Assembly: GCA_051877895.1 (NCBI GenBank)
Contig: JBJEJI010000073.1
Location: 1 to 35,093 of the forward strand
Length of the DNA stretch: 35,093 nt
DNA from: UBA3775 sp051877895
Lineage (GTDB): Bacteria > Bacillota > Clostridia > Lachnospirales > Lachnospiraceae
Reading direction: 5' to 3'
In this document: piece after piece, positions 7,834 through 16,840 of the stretch
Layout: every line of letters begins with the position of its first letter
Numbering within the stretch: the stretch's first letter is position 1
The notes under the pieces: model-generated
What the model saw: the letters and a program-made list of their open reading frames with translations, nothing else
Database searches by the model: none
What the model was told of the DNA's origin: nothing
Translations under genes and position numbers: made by a program

Positions 7834-9591
7834 TTACATACGTTCCGGTGCTTCAAAAGCAAGCAGGTCAATTCCGTTTTCGAGTATCCTGAGTGTAAGT
7901 GTAATAAGTGCAATCCATGAAGACTTTTTCTTTCCATCGGTCTCTGCAAGAATACGATTGCCGTGATAAAAGCTGTTAAATGCATTGGAAAGTTCATAAA
8001 TATACTGACAGATTTTATTCGGAGCCAGTTCCCCGGCCGCATGTTCAATCATATCATTATATCTTGCCGCCTGAAGTCTGAGTTCGGTTTCCTCAGCCGA
8101 AGGCTCATAGGAACTTCCATCAAATTCTGCTTTCTTTTCACCGCACTTTGAAAGGATTGATTTAATCCTTACCATAGTGTAAAGGATATATGGACCGGTG
8201 TTTCCTTCAAACGAAGTAAAACGGTCAATATCAAAAACATAGTCTTTGGAAGGCTGATTGCTTAAATCACCATACTTAATCGCAGCAAGGCCAACCATTG
8301 AAGCAATCTTTTCAGCTTCTTCTTCTGTCATGTCTCTGTCTGACATCTTTTCAAAAACTGCGTCTGTTATATCTTTAATCAAATATTCAAGACGCATTAC
8401 TCCACCGTCTCTGGTTTTAAAAGGTTTACCATCCTTACCATTCATTGTACCAAAGCCCAGGAAAGTAAGTTCGGTTTCCGGTTTTACAAGACCTGTTTTT
8501 CTTGCACATCTGAAAACCTGCTCGAAATAAAGGCTTTGACGCTGGTCGGTAAGATAAATAATTCTGTCAGGATTAAACAGCTTCATTCTTTCTACAATTG
8601 TAGCAAGATCGGTGGTATTATAAAGTGTTGCTCCGTTAGATTTTAAAATCATGCATGGAGGCATTTCTTTAGTATCAGTTTCTTCTTTAACATCCACAAC
8701 AAGCGCCCCGTCACTGATATAGGCAAAACCACCATCTTTCATTCCCTGAACCATATCCGGAATGTAAGGCTGTGCATCACTTTCCTTCTTCCAAAGGTCA
8801 AAGTGCACATTTAATTTATCATAGTTTTTCTGAAGGTCCGGTATTGACACATCAATAATATGCTTCCATAATGCCCTGTAACCGGGATGACCATCCTGTA
8901 GAAGAAATGTAGCCTGTCTTGCTTCTTCCTTATATTCCTCATTGGTTTTGGAATAATTATTTGCGTAAGGATAAATTTCTTCCAGTTCACTGATGGTAAA
9001 AGGAGGCTCTGCCGGATATTCTCCGGTGTAATTATCATCAAAATACGGAAGCTCCGGCTGTCTTCTCTTAAGCTCGGTAATTATAAGACCAATCTGAAGT
9101 CCCCAGTCACCCAGGTGTGCATCACCTATAACATTATTGCCAACATAACGTAAAATTCTTTTTACACTTTCGCCGATTACCGCTGAACGAAGATGACCTA
9201 CATGTAAAGGTTTTGCCACGTTTGGTCCGCCGTAATCAATTACAATTGTCTGCGGTTTCTGAACCTTTTCCACCCCCAGCATGGAATCTTCACTCATTTT
9301 ACTAAGATAGTCCGCCAGAAACTCAGAGGAAAGACTCATGTTAATGAAGCCGGGCATAACTGCCTCAATCTTAGAAAACATAACTTTGTTTTCTACTGCT
9401 TCCAACACCTGATTTGCAATCTGGATAGGAGCCTTCTTGTAAACTTTTGCCGCTGCAAGACTTCCGTTACACTGATACTGGCACAAATCAGGTCTGTTTG
9501 AAACTACTGCCTGACCATAATCACTGTTATATCCACATTTTTCAAATGCACTCTTCAGTTCATTTGAAATGATGTCTATTATCTTATTCAT
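7834..9591 (-). CDS. argS: arginyl-tRNA synthetase
   Basis: ArgS charges tRNA-Arg in the cytoplasm. The 585-residue protein contains the N-terminal Arg-S additional domain (1-110) and the class I HIGH motif as HVGH at residues 130-133, within the NVAKPLHVGHLRS segment. As in many bacterial ArgS, the KMSKS loop is degenerate: the segment after GFGTMNG reads GKDGKPFKTRDGG. The C-terminus ends in PERM, as expected for a DALR anticodon-binding domain that is complete. The ribosome binding site is poor (GGGAAA about ten bases before ATG). It is divergent from the aspartokinase gene across a 228-base AT-rich region; I could not fix its promoter with confidence. Confidence 0.97.
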   Translation of the reverse strand: MNKIIDIISNELKSAFEKCGYNSDYGQAVVSNRPDLCQYQCNGSLAAAKVYKKAPIQIANQVLEAVENKVMFSKIEAVMPGFINMSLSSEFLADYLSKMSEDSMLGVEKVQKPQTIVIDYGGPNVAKPLHVGHLRSAVIGESVKRILRYVGNNVIGDAHLGDWGLQIGLIITELKRRQPELPYFDDNYTGEYPAEPPFTISELEEIYPYANNYSKTNEEYKEEARQATFLLQDGHPGYRALWKHIIDVSIPDLQKNYDKLNVHFDLWKKESDAQPYIPDMVQGMKDGGFAYISDGALVVDVKEETDTKEMPPCMILKSNGATLYNTTDLATIVERMKLFNPDRIIYLTDQRQSLYFEQVFRCARKTGLVKPETELTFLGFGTMNGKDGKPFKTRDGGVMRLEYLIKDITDAVFEKMSDRDMTEEEAEKIASMVGLAAIKYGDLSNQPSKDYVFDIDRFTSFEGNTGPYILYTMVRIKSILSKCGEKKAEFDGSSYEPSAEETELRLQAARYNDMIEHAAGELAPNKICQYIYELSNAFNSFYHGNRILAETDGKKKSSWIALITLTLRILENGIDLLAFEAPERM

Positions 9592-9719
9592 ATATTATCA
9601 GCATTTCCCTTTCTCTACATAGTTATTAAAAGTTTATCACACATTATTGGAAAAGTAAATGAAAAACTGGTCTTATAAACATGATAAATAGGGCATTTTT
9701 CCGAATTTTGAATTTTTGC

Positions 9720-9747
9720 TTGATTATTGTCCAAAATAGTGTATTTT
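9720..9747 (+). promoter_or_regulatory. candidate promoter of the aspartokinase gene
   Basis: TTGATT (9720-9725) and TATTTT (9742-9747) are 16 bases apart, about 70 bases before the start. Both hexamers are imperfect. An AAGGAGGT ribosome binding site follows at 9807-9814. Confidence 0.4.
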
Positions 9748-9819
9748 ATTAAAGGTGGAGTATTTTAAATATAAGAAACAAAAAACATATTTATTGTTTT
9801 TCACATAAGGAGGTAATCA

Positions 9820-11142
9820 ATGGTTAAAGTAGTAAAATTTGGCGGAAGTTCCCTTGCAAATGCCAGTCAGTTTGAAAAAGTAAAATCAATTATCACTTCT
9901 GATTCAGCAAGACGTTTCTGTGTACCAAGTGCACCCGGAAAACGTTTCAGCGGCGACATCAAGGTCACTGACATGCTTTACGGATGCTACGCTCTCGCCA
10001 AAGAGGATAAAGATTTTTCCGCAGAACTTAACGCAATCAAAGAACGTTACAATGAAATCATCACAGGCCTTGGACTCAGCACCTGTCTTGATGAGGAATT
10101 TGAAATAATAACAGATAATTTCCGCTCAAAAGCCGGGGATGATTATGCTGCCAGCCGTGGAGAATATTTAAATGGTATTATTATGGCCGACTATCTTGGT
10201 TATACTTTTGTTGATGCAGCAAAATATATTTATTTCGACGACAACGGAAACTTCATGTCAGAAGAGTCCCATGAAGCACTCAGTGCATATCTGGAAACAG
10301 TTGATTCTGCTGTCATTCCGGGATTTTACGGTGCATACCAATCAACAGGTCTTGTAAAAACCTTCAGCCGCGGTGGTTCTGATATTACCGGTTCCATTGT
10401 AGCAAGAGCTGTCAACGCTGATATTTATGAAAACTGGACAGACGTATCCGGTGTGCTGATTGCCGATCCAAGAATCGTGGAGAATCCTCTTCCAATTGAA
10501 GCAATTACCTATCGTGAGCTTCGTGAGCTTTCATATATGGGTGCCTCCGTACTTCATGAGGATGCTATTTTCCCTGTAAGGAAAGCAGGTATTCCTATTA
10601 ACATTAAGAACACCAACGCTCCTGACGATCCGGGAACCTTAATCGTAGAAAGCACATGCAAAACATCCAATCACATTATTACCGGAATTGCCGGTAAAAA
10701 AGGCTTCTGCTCCGTAAACATTGAAAAAGATATGATGAACTCCGAAATCGGTTTTGCTCGTAAGGTACTTCAGTCTTTTGAAGACAATGGCATTTCCATT
10801 GAACACATGCCATCCGGAATTGATACTCTTACCGTATTTGTTCATCAGGATGAATTTGAAGCCAAGGAACAGATGGTAATCAATGAAATTTCAAAGCTTA
10901 CACATCCTGATTCCATTGATCTTGAATCCAACCTTGCTCTGATTGCAGTTGTAGGAAGAGGTATGAAATCCATGCGCGGTACAGCAGGTAAAATCTTTAC
11001 TGCCCTTACAAACAATAATATCAATATCCGAATGATTGACCAGGGCTCCAGTGAGTTAAATATCATCATTGGTGTTGCCGACGAAGATTTCGAGCAGGCA
11101 ATTAAAGCAATTTATAATTCTTTTGTAAACGGAAATAAATAA
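9820..11142 (+). CDS. aspartate kinase
   Basis: The enzyme phosphorylates L-aspartate, opening the lysine, threonine and methionine pathway. The 440-residue monofunctional protein has the KFGGSS nucleotide/substrate motif at residues 6-11, a SAPGKR segment (37-42), the FSRGGSD block typical of the kinase core, and two C-terminal ACT domains (about 300-440) for amino acid feedback. The clostridial length and VPSAPGKR segment resemble the LysC group of Clostridia. It has a perfect AAGGAGGT site five bases ahead of the ATG. It stands alone on the plus strand; the cyclophilin gene downstream has its own -10 element. The allosteric effector (lysine or threonine) cannot be told from sequence. Confidence 0.95.
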   Translation: MVKVVKFGGSSLANASQFEKVKSIITSDSARRFCVPSAPGKRFSGDIKVTDMLYGCYALAKEDKDFSAELNAIKERYNEIITGLGLSTCLDEEFEIITDNFRSKAGDDYAASRGEYLNGIIMADYLGYTFVDAAKYIYFDDNGNFMSEESHEALSAYLETVDSAVIPGFYGAYQSTGLVKTFSRGGSDITGSIVARAVNADIYENWTDVSGVLIADPRIVENPLPIEAITYRELRELSYMGASVLHEDAIFPVRKAGIPINIKNTNAPDDPGTLIVESTCKTSNHIITGIAGKKGFCSVNIEKDMMNSEIGFARKVLQSFEDNGISIEHMPSGIDTLTVFVHQDEFEAKEQMVINEISKLTHPDSIDLESNLALIAVVGRGMKSMRGTAGKIFTALTNNNINIRMIDQGSSELNIIIGVADEDFEQAIKAIYNSFVNGNK

Positions 11143-11217
11143 ATCCGTCAAATAACACAACAATTATTTTGTTACAGAAAAAATGCTATTGATAAATAAA
11201 ATTAAAAAAAGACATTG

Positions 11218-11223
11218 TATAAT
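11218..11223 (+). promoter_or_regulatory. -10 element ahead of the cyclophilin gene
   Basis: A perfect TATAAT lies 41 bases before the ATG at 11265. The region where a -35 box would sit is A-rich and has no clear consensus, so the promoter may rely on upstream A-tracts. Confidence 0.5.
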
Positions 11224-11264
11224 GACGTTACAAAAATTCTATTAATTAATATATGGAGGAAATT

Positions 11265-11783
11265 ATGGCAAATCCTATTGTTACTTTTAATATCGATGGT
11301 TTTGGAACAATCCGTGCTGAATTATATCCTGAAATTGCTCCAAACACAGTAAACAACTTCATTTCACTTGTAAACAAGGGCTTTTATAACGGTCTTACCT
11401 TCCATCGTATCATTAACGGATTTATGATTCAGGGTGGAGACCCACAGGGAACAGGTATTGGCGGTCCCGGGTACGGAATTAAGGGCGAATTTGCTTCCAA
11501 TGGTTTCCAGAATACACTGAAACACACTGCAGGTGTTCTTTCCATGGCCCGTTCCATGATGCCTGATTCTGCAGGTTCACAGTTCTTCATCATGCATAAG
11601 GATGCTCCTCATCTTGATGGTCAGTATGCTGCGTTCGGTAAAGTTACTGAGGGAATGGATATCGTAGACCGCATTGCTACAGTAAGAACCAATTGGAATG
11701 ACGCCCCTTTAGAAAAGGTTGTAATGACAGAAGTGACTGTTGATACATTCGGAACAGCCTATCCGGAACCGGAAAAAAGATAA
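11265..11783 (+). CDS. cyclophilin-type peptidyl-prolyl cis-trans isomerase
   Basis: A single-domain cyclophilin that accelerates proline isomerisation during protein folding. The 172-residue protein has the family blocks FHRIINGFMIQGGDP, then GTGIGGPGYGIKGEF, MARS, and SAGSQFFIM. There is no signal peptide, so it acts in the cytoplasm. I start it at the ATG at 11265 with GGAGG five bases upstream; the in-frame ATG at 11253 overlaps that site. It is 20 bases upstream of tmcAL and likely cotranscribed with it. Confidence 0.95.
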   Translation: MANPIVTFNIDGFGTIRAELYPEIAPNTVNNFISLVNKGFYNGLTFHRIINGFMIQGGDPQGTGIGGPGYGIKGEFASNGFQNTLKHTAGVLSMARSMMPDSAGSQFFIMHKDAPHLDGQYAAFGKVTEGMDIVDRIATVRTNWNDAPLEKVVMTEVTVDTFGTAYPEPEKR

Positions 11784-11803
11784 GTTTTCTTTGGAGGAAA
11801 TTA

Positions 11804-13093
11804 ATGAAGACAGCAGGAATTATCGCTGAATATAATCCGCTTCATTCAGGACACATCTATCAGATGGATGAGACCCGACGAATAACCGGAGCGGACTATA
11901 TTGTAGCTGTTATGAGTGGCAGCTACACACAGCGGGGAATTCCTGCTTTTTTTGATAAATATATCCGTACCGAAATGGCACTTAAGGCCGGTGCAGACCT
12001 TGTACTTGAACTGCCTGTTGCAGTTTCTACAGGTAGTGGTGAATACTTTGCCAAAGGTGCAGTTACACTTCTGCACTCTTTGGGCGTAACAGACTATCTT
12101 TCTTTTGGCAGTGAATGTGGCGATATTAACCGGTTAACAGAAGCTGCCAGCCTTCTTTTAAATGAATCTGACGAGTTCAGTCTGGCAGTGCAAAAGGAGT
12201 TATGTACCGGCAAGACGTATCCCCAGGCCATAAGCATTGCTGCCAAAAACCATAAGCCTGAACTTGCCACCCTTTTAACAACTCCTAACAATATTCTTGG
12301 AATAGAATATTTAAAAGCCTTAAATGTGCTTAATTCTTCCATCACACCTGTAACTGTGAAACGAAAAGGAAATGCATATCACGACGAAGAATTGTCCAAC
12401 GACAAACTTCCTTCTGCAACAGCATTAAGGAAGTACCGTGAAGAAAATACTTTTTCTGATTTTCTCTCGCACCTGCCGGAGCAGATCAGAACTGTTTTCA
12501 CAAGAAACAACAGCACTGAAATTTCAAACGCAGGTAAAAAAACAGATTCAGAATCGGATTCACAATTAAATGATTTCGGTTATCTTACAGAAGATGATTT
12601 CTCAAACATTTTAGGAAGTAAGCTCCTTGGTTTTTCTGAATGCCAAAATAATTATGCTGATTTAAATCCTGACATGACCAACAGACTCTGCAGACTTTTA
12701 AAAGAAAAACCGGTAAGATTCTCTGAACTTACAGAAGCATTAAAGACACGCCAAATTACACAGGCAAGAGTTCAAAGAGCCTTGATTCATATTATGCTTG
12801 GAATAACCGCGGAAGATATGAAACAGATTAAAAACGCAGATACAGCACCATATATCAGGGTTCTTGGCATGAAAAAAACTGCCGCACCTCTTATGAAAGA
12901 AATACGGCAGCATGCTGTGTCTCCTATAATTGCCAGACCTGCCAAGGACACTCAAGTACTGAATGACCTTGCATGTAAAAGCTTTAAACAGGATTTAAAT
13001 GCCTATACCTTGTACAGACAGGTTTATTATAATAAATATCCGAAAAGTTCCTATCAGCCGCCAATGGATTATAAAGGCATAATACTTTTATAA
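11804..13093 (+). CDS. tmcAL: tRNA(Met) cytidine acetate ligase
   Basis: TmcAL makes N4-acetylcytidine at the wobble position of elongator tRNA-Met using acetate and ATP. The 429-residue protein opens with the nucleotidyltransferase signature GIIAEYNPLHSGH (residues 5-17; the family usually has HNGH, here HSGH). It also has the MSGSYTQRG and GADLVLELP segments that define the family (formerly DUF795/YlbM). GGAGG lies seven bases before the ATG. The gene ends 6 bases inside the convergent regulator gene, with no terminator between them. Confidence 0.93.
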   Translation: MKTAGIIAEYNPLHSGHIYQMDETRRITGADYIVAVMSGSYTQRGIPAFFDKYIRTEMALKAGADLVLELPVAVSTGSGEYFAKGAVTLLHSLGVTDYLSFGSECGDINRLTEAASLLLNESDEFSLAVQKELCTGKTYPQAISIAAKNHKPELATLLTTPNNILGIEYLKALNVLNSSITPVTVKRKGNAYHDEELSNDKLPSATALRKYREENTFSDFLSHLPEQIRTVFTRNNSTEISNAGKKTDSESDSQLNDFGYLTEDDFSNILGSKLLGFSECQNNYADLNPDMTNRLCRLLKEKPVRFSELTEALKTRQITQARVQRALIHIMLGITAEDMKQIKNADTAPYIRVLGMKKTAAPLMKEIRQHAVSPIIARPAKDTQVLNDLACKSFKQDLNAYTLYRQVYYNKYPKSSYQPPMDYKGIILL

Positions 13094-13507
13094 TTTATTA
13101 CCGGACTCCTCTATTAAATCCGCCAGAGTAACACTGTCAAGATACTCATTAATCATCCCACTGAGCTTCTGCCACATAGGCAGAGTTCTGCACTCTCCGG
13201 CTCTTTCACAAGGGACTGCATCCCGTTCAAGGCATGCGACAGGGACAAGATCACCTTCTGTAATTCTAAGAATTTCGCCAACCTTTATTTCTTCCGGCTT
13301 ACGATTCAGGCGATAGCCCCCACCCTTGCCATGAATTCCTTCCACTGCTCCGTTTTTTGACAAAAGTGTCATTATACTTTCAAGATATTTTTGGGAGATT
13401 TCTTCTTTTTTAACAATGTCTTTTAGTGGAATGTAACTACAATCACCACGTTCCGCCAAGTCAATCATAACCCGTAACGCATATCTTCCCCGGGTGGAAA
13501 TCATCAT
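13088..13507 (-). CDS. Rrf2 family transcriptional regulator (IscR/CymR-like)
   Basis: This 139-residue regulator has the Rrf2 winged helix-turn-helix (residues 1-75, with the KGGGYRL wing) and three cysteines at 92, 100 and 106. They have the placement that binds an Fe-S cluster in IscR, though the first spacing (seven residues) is longer than in E. coli IscR (five). It follows the metY-type gene by 53 bases on the same strand. This suggests a CymR-like role in sulfur amino acid control, with its own operon as a target. The start at 13507 has a GAGGT site; a second ATG directly follows it. The 3' end overlaps tmcAL. Confidence 0.9.
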   Translation of the reverse strand: MMISTRGRYALRVMIDLAERGDCSYIPLKDIVKKEEISQKYLESIMTLLSKNGAVEGIHGKGGGYRLNRKPEEIKVGEILRITEGDLVPVACLERDAVPCERAGECRTLPMWQKLSGMINEYLDSVTLADLIEESGNKL

Positions 13508-13560
13508 GTTTATTACCTCATAACTGTCATTTCAAAATATTCCCAACCATATTTTAATAT

Positions 13561-14847
13561 TTATAATTTTTCAAATCCCTGCTGTAAATCTGCTAAAATA
13601 TCATCAATATGCTCTATACCAATAGAAAGACGTACAGTATTAGGCTTGATTCCTGCCGCAAGCAGTTCTTCTTCAGAAAGCTGGGAATGTGTTGTGGATG
13701 CAGGGTGTATTACAAGTGACTTAACATCTGCTACATTTGCCAGCAGTGAGAAAAGCTCCAGACTTTCCGTGAATTTCTTTGCTGTATTTGCATCTCCCTT
13801 GATTTCAAAGGTAAAAATCGAACCACCCCCATTAGGAAAATACTTATCGTAAAGTTCTTTCTGCTTTCCTTCAGCCAATGACGGATGATTAACCTTTTCA
13901 ACCAATGGATGTTTTTTCAGGAAATCAACAACCTTAAGCGCATTTTCAACATGTCTTTCAAGTCTTAATGAAAGTGTTTCAAGCCCCTGTAAAAGAAGAA
14001 AAGAGTTAAACGGAGAAATTGTTGCTCCCTGATCTCTCATAAGGGTTGTACGAAGTTTAGTAATATATGCAAGATTTCCACATGCCTCAGAGAATACAAC
14101 ACCATGATAAGATGGATTTGGCTCTGTAATGCCCGGGAATTTATCATTCTGTGTCCAGTCAAACTTTCCGGAATCAATTACAACACCACCCATTACTGTT
14201 CCATGTCCTCCAATAAACTTGGTAGCGGAATGAACAACAATGTCAGCGCCATGTTCAATTGGTCTTAAGAGATATGGTGTTGCGAAAGTGCTGTCAACAA
14301 TTAATGGAATACCATGTCTGTGTGCAATATCTGATACGGTTTCCAAATCTGTTACATCGGAATTTGGATTGCCAAGTGTTTCAGCATAAAGTAACTTTGT
14401 ATTTGGCTGAATTGCCTTTTCAAAGTTTTCCGGATCTGAAGGATCAACAAAGGTAACTAACAATCCCTGGTCCTTTAAAGTGTTGGCAAAAAGATTATAG
14501 GTTCCGCCATAAAGGTTTGCAGATGAAACAATATGGTCTCCTGCTACTGCAATGTTCTGAATTGCATATGTAATTGCTGCTGAACCGGAGGCTGTTGCAA
14601 GTGCTGCAGCTCCACCTTCAAGTGCTGCAATACGCTTTTCAAACACATCAGAGGTTGGATTCATGAGTCTGGTATAAATATTACCACCCTCAGTCAAGCC
14701 AAAACGTCCTGCTGCCTGTGCAGAATTCTTAAACACATAGGATGTAGTTAAATAAATTGGTACTGCTCTTGCATCTGTGGCAGGATCCGGTGTCTCCTGT
14801 CCAACATGTAACTGTAATGTTTCAAACTTATAGTCTTTATTGCTCAT
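13561..14847 (-). CDS. O-acetylhomoserine (thiol)-lyase, MetY type
   Basis: This PLP enzyme of the Cys/Met metabolism family makes homocysteine, or methionine, from O-acetylhomoserine and sulfide or methanethiol. The protein (428 residues from the chosen start) has the AVPIYLTTSYVF opening, the YTRLMNPT block, the ASGSAAI segment and the PLP lysine in SATKFIGGHG (Lys210). Length and the FPNGGGSIFTFE segment fit the MetY rather than MetB group. I chose the ATG at 14847, nine bases after AAAGGA; the ATG two codons upstream is too close to that site. Its promoter sits inside an array of four half-sites, and the downstream gene is an Rrf2 regulator, so sulfur-responsive control is likely. Confidence 0.92.
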   Translation of the reverse strand: MSNKDYKFETLQLHVGQETPDPATDARAVPIYLTTSYVFKNSAQAAGRFGLTEGGNIYTRLMNPTSDVFEKRIAALEGGAAALATASGSAAITYAIQNIAVAGDHIVSSANLYGGTYNLFANTLKDQGLLVTFVDPSDPENFEKAIQPNTKLLYAETLGNPNSDVTDLETVSDIAHRHGIPLIVDSTFATPYLLRPIEHGADIVVHSATKFIGGHGTVMGGVVIDSGKFDWTQNDKFPGITEPNPSYHGVVFSEACGNLAYITKLRTTLMRDQGATISPFNSFLLLQGLETLSLRLERHVENALKVVDFLKKHPLVEKVNHPSLAEGKQKELYDKYFPNGGGSIFTFEIKGDANTAKKFTESLELFSLLANVADVKSLVIHPASTTHSQLSEEELLAAGIKPNTVRLSIGIEHIDDILADLQQGFEKL

Positions 14848-14868
14848 AGTCATATTTCCTTTCTATTT

Positions 14869-14927
14869 CCTACCTTTCCTGTAGGTTATCCAAATAATAC
14901 TACTATCAACCTACTTTGTCAATAGGT
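14869..14927 (-). promoter_or_regulatory. metY promoter with four-half-site operator array
   Basis: On the minus strand TTGACA (14917-14922) and TATTAT (14894-14899) are separated by 17 bases, an excellent promoter. Half-sites of one motif flank it: on the plus strand CCTACC (14869-14874), GTAGGTT (14881-14887), AACCTAC (14908-14914) and ATAGGT (14922-14927). GTAGGTT and AACCTAC are exact inverted copies around the -10 box. The pattern suits two dimers of a repressor, most simply the Rrf2 protein encoded in this operon. Confidence 0.7.
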
Positions 14928-14942
14928 AATTGGAAAATATTA

Positions 14943-14971
14943 GAAAAAAAGCAGCCTCAAAATGAGGCTGC
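14943..14971 (-). terminator. intrinsic terminator of the rsmD-coaD-coiled-coil operon
   Basis: GCAGCCTC (14951-14958) pairs with GAGGCTGC (14964-14971) across a 5-base loop, followed on the minus strand by seven T residues. It lies just upstream of the metY promoter. Confidence 0.92.
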
Positions 14972-15064
14972 ATCAGGTTTTCTTTTCAATAAAAATGTTC
15001 AAACACTTATAGACTATGTAATAAACAATTAACAAATAAAAGAGAGAGCAATAATAATTATAGA

Positions 15065-15748
15065 TTATTCGTCAATGTTATTGAGAAATGTATCTTCGTT
15101 GAAGTTATATTCTTCATCATCTTCTTCAACAGATCCATCGTCCACATCCTCAACCGGCTGCTCATCTGTTCCATTTCCATACTCACTGGTAAGGTAATTA
15201 GGATCAAGCTGGGCATAGATTTCCAATCTGTTAGCAGCTACGGAATCATAGCTTTCCTTCAATGTGTTAATCAGAACTTCAGATCTTTCTCTTGTAGCTT
15301 CATATGCTTTCAGGAGAATTTCTTCCATGTCATACATAATGTTGTTTGCATAATTCAAAGCTCCCGAAGTAAGCTGGTCGGCTTCTGCTTTTGCCTTTGC
15401 AACCATTTCATCTGCATCCTGGCCTGCTGCTGCTACCATTTCATTTACTCTTGCATAAGCCTGCTGCATAATTTCATGCTCACCAACAAGCTGTTTTGCC
15501 TTAATTTTAGCTTCTTCGATAATCTTTTCAGCCTTATCGTTTGCATCTGCAATGATTGCATCGCGGTTTGCAATAATTTTCTGATATCTCTTGATTTCAT
15601 CAGGGGTTCTCTCCTTCAGTTCATCAAGTAAATCATATAACTCGTCCTTATTTAATGTTACTTTGTTTGGTGCGAAAGTATTTGGTTTGCATCCCTCGAC
15701 GAATTCATAGATTTCATCAATTAACTGCTCAATTCTGTTTCCTGACAT
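15065..15748 (-). CDS. coiled-coil protein, DivIVA- or ATP-synthase-b-like
   Basis: This 227-residue soluble protein is predicted mostly helical. A short N-terminal domain (1-50) with alternating charge is followed by a heptad-rich helix (55-175) rich in Ala, Glu and Lys. The C-terminal tail from about 185 is very acidic. Homologues are usually called ATPase or V-type ATPase subunit-like from the coiled coil, but no nucleotide-binding motif is visible. A DivIVA-like scaffold role is a possible reading. It lies 18 bases after coaD, in the same operon as rsmD. The ATG follows AAGGAG by about ten bases. Confidence 0.8.
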   Translation of the reverse strand: MSGNRIEQLIDEIYEFVEGCKPNTFAPNKVTLNKDELYDLLDELKERTPDEIKRYQKIIANRDAIIADANDKAEKIIEEAKIKAKQLVGEHEIMQQAYARVNEMVAAAGQDADEMVAKAKAEADQLTSGALNYANNIMYDMEEILLKAYEATRERSEVLINTLKESYDSVAANRLEIYAQLDPNYLTSEYGNGTDEQPVEDVDDGSVEEDDEEYNFNEDTFLNNIDE

Positions 15749-15766
15749 GACTCTTCTCTCCTTATG

Positions 15767-16246
15767 TTATAATTTGAATTTATCGTACACTGCTTTAACC
15801 ACATTTTGTGGAACCAACGGTGTAATGTCACCGTTATATTTTGCTATTTCTTTTACAATGCTGGAACTAAGATAGGAATACTCCACACTGGTTGTAAAAA
15901 AGATTGTATCTAAAGATGCATTCATTTTATGATTCATCTGTGCAATCTGTAGTTCATATTCAAAATCCGTTACAGCTCTCAGACCCCTAACAAGGATACG
16001 GGCATTGTTCTGCTTTGCAAAATCCACCGTAAGACCATGGAAAGATTCCACCTTAACATTTGACAGATGCGCAGTTGCTTCTCTAATGAGGCTCACACGC
16101 TCCTCCGCAGTAAATAAAGGTGTCTTTTCACTATTGTCAAGCACACCGATTACAAGTTGGTCAACAACTCTTGACGCTCTTTCTATAATGTCAAGATGAC
16201 CTTTGGTGACCGGATCAAAACTCCCGGGGTAAATAGCAATTTTCAT
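15767..16246 (-). CDS. coaD: phosphopantetheine adenylyltransferase
   Basis: CoaD transfers AMP from ATP to 4'-phosphopantetheine, the penultimate step of CoA synthesis. The 159-residue protein is the standard length. It has the nucleotidyltransferase motif in YPGSFDPVTKGH (residues 6-17, with Thr14 and His17) and the second motif YLSSSIVKEI, matching the family SSxxxKE block. Its start codon is one base after the rsmD stop, so translation is likely coupled. AAGG lies in the end of rsmD. Confidence 0.97.
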   Translation of the reverse strand: MKIAIYPGSFDPVTKGHLDIIERASRVVDQLVIGVLDNSEKTPLFTAEERVSLIREATAHLSNVKVESFHGLTVDFAKQNNARILVRGLRAVTDFEYELQIAQMNHKMNASLDTIFFTTSVEYSYLSSSIVKEIAKYNGDITPLVPQNVVKAVYDKFKL

Positions 16247-16247
16247 G

Positions 16248-16805
16248 TTAAACCTTCTTTGTAAGAAAATAATGCTGATTTGACTTGTAAACCTTTATTC
16301 TTTCAACAGAAAAACCCATGCGGATAAAAGGCTCGAAATCATGCTCCAAAGCTGTTTCCACAACAATAAGGGCATCATCAGCCAAAAGTCCGTTTTCATC
16401 AAGCAGTTCCAACGCCTGATACTCAAGCTCTCTGCCATAAGGCGGGTCAAGGAAAACAAGATCAAAAGTCTTTCCTTTTGCACGCAATCCTGAGATTGCA
16501 TTTCTGTAATCCATCAAAAGCACATCAGACCGTTCTTCCAGCCTTGCTCTTCTTACATTCCCTGTAATACATCTCACTGCCTCGCGGCTCATGTCCACAA
16601 AGCAGGCATAATCGGCACCTCTGCTTAAAGCTTCGATTCCCAGTGCACCGCTTCCCGCAAACAAGTCAAGAACAACACTTCCCGGGACATAAGGTTGAAG
16701 CATGTTAAACAAGGTTTCCTTTATTCTGTCTGTAGTGGGTCTGGTTTCTTTCCCTGCAGGTGTTTCAAGAAGAATACTCCTTGCAGAACCGGCAACTACT
16801 CTCAT
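16248..16805 (-). CDS. rsmD: 16S rRNA (guanine966-N2)-methyltransferase
   Basis: RsmD methylates G966 of 16S rRNA in the assembled 30S subunit. The 185-residue protein begins MRVVAGSARS, as is usual in this family, carries the SAM-binding DLFAGSGALG segment at residues 47-56 and the catalytic DPPYG at 120-124. I chose the ATG at 16805 with GGAGGAA upstream over an in-frame start at 16838. The pairing with coaD is conserved in many Firmicutes. A strong promoter lies within the 3' end of the Mrp gene. Confidence 0.95.
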   Translation of the reverse strand: MRVVAGSARSILLETPAGKETRPTTDRIKETLFNMLQPYVPGSVVLDLFAGSGALGIEALSRGADYACFVDMSREAVRCITGNVRRARLEERSDVLLMDYRNAISGLRAKGKTFDLVFLDPPYGRELEYQALELLDENGLLADDALIVVETALEHDFEPFIRMGFSVERIKVYKSNQHYFLTKKV

Positions 16806-16840
16806 TTTATTCCTCCGCCTAGAGATGAATACATACAATT

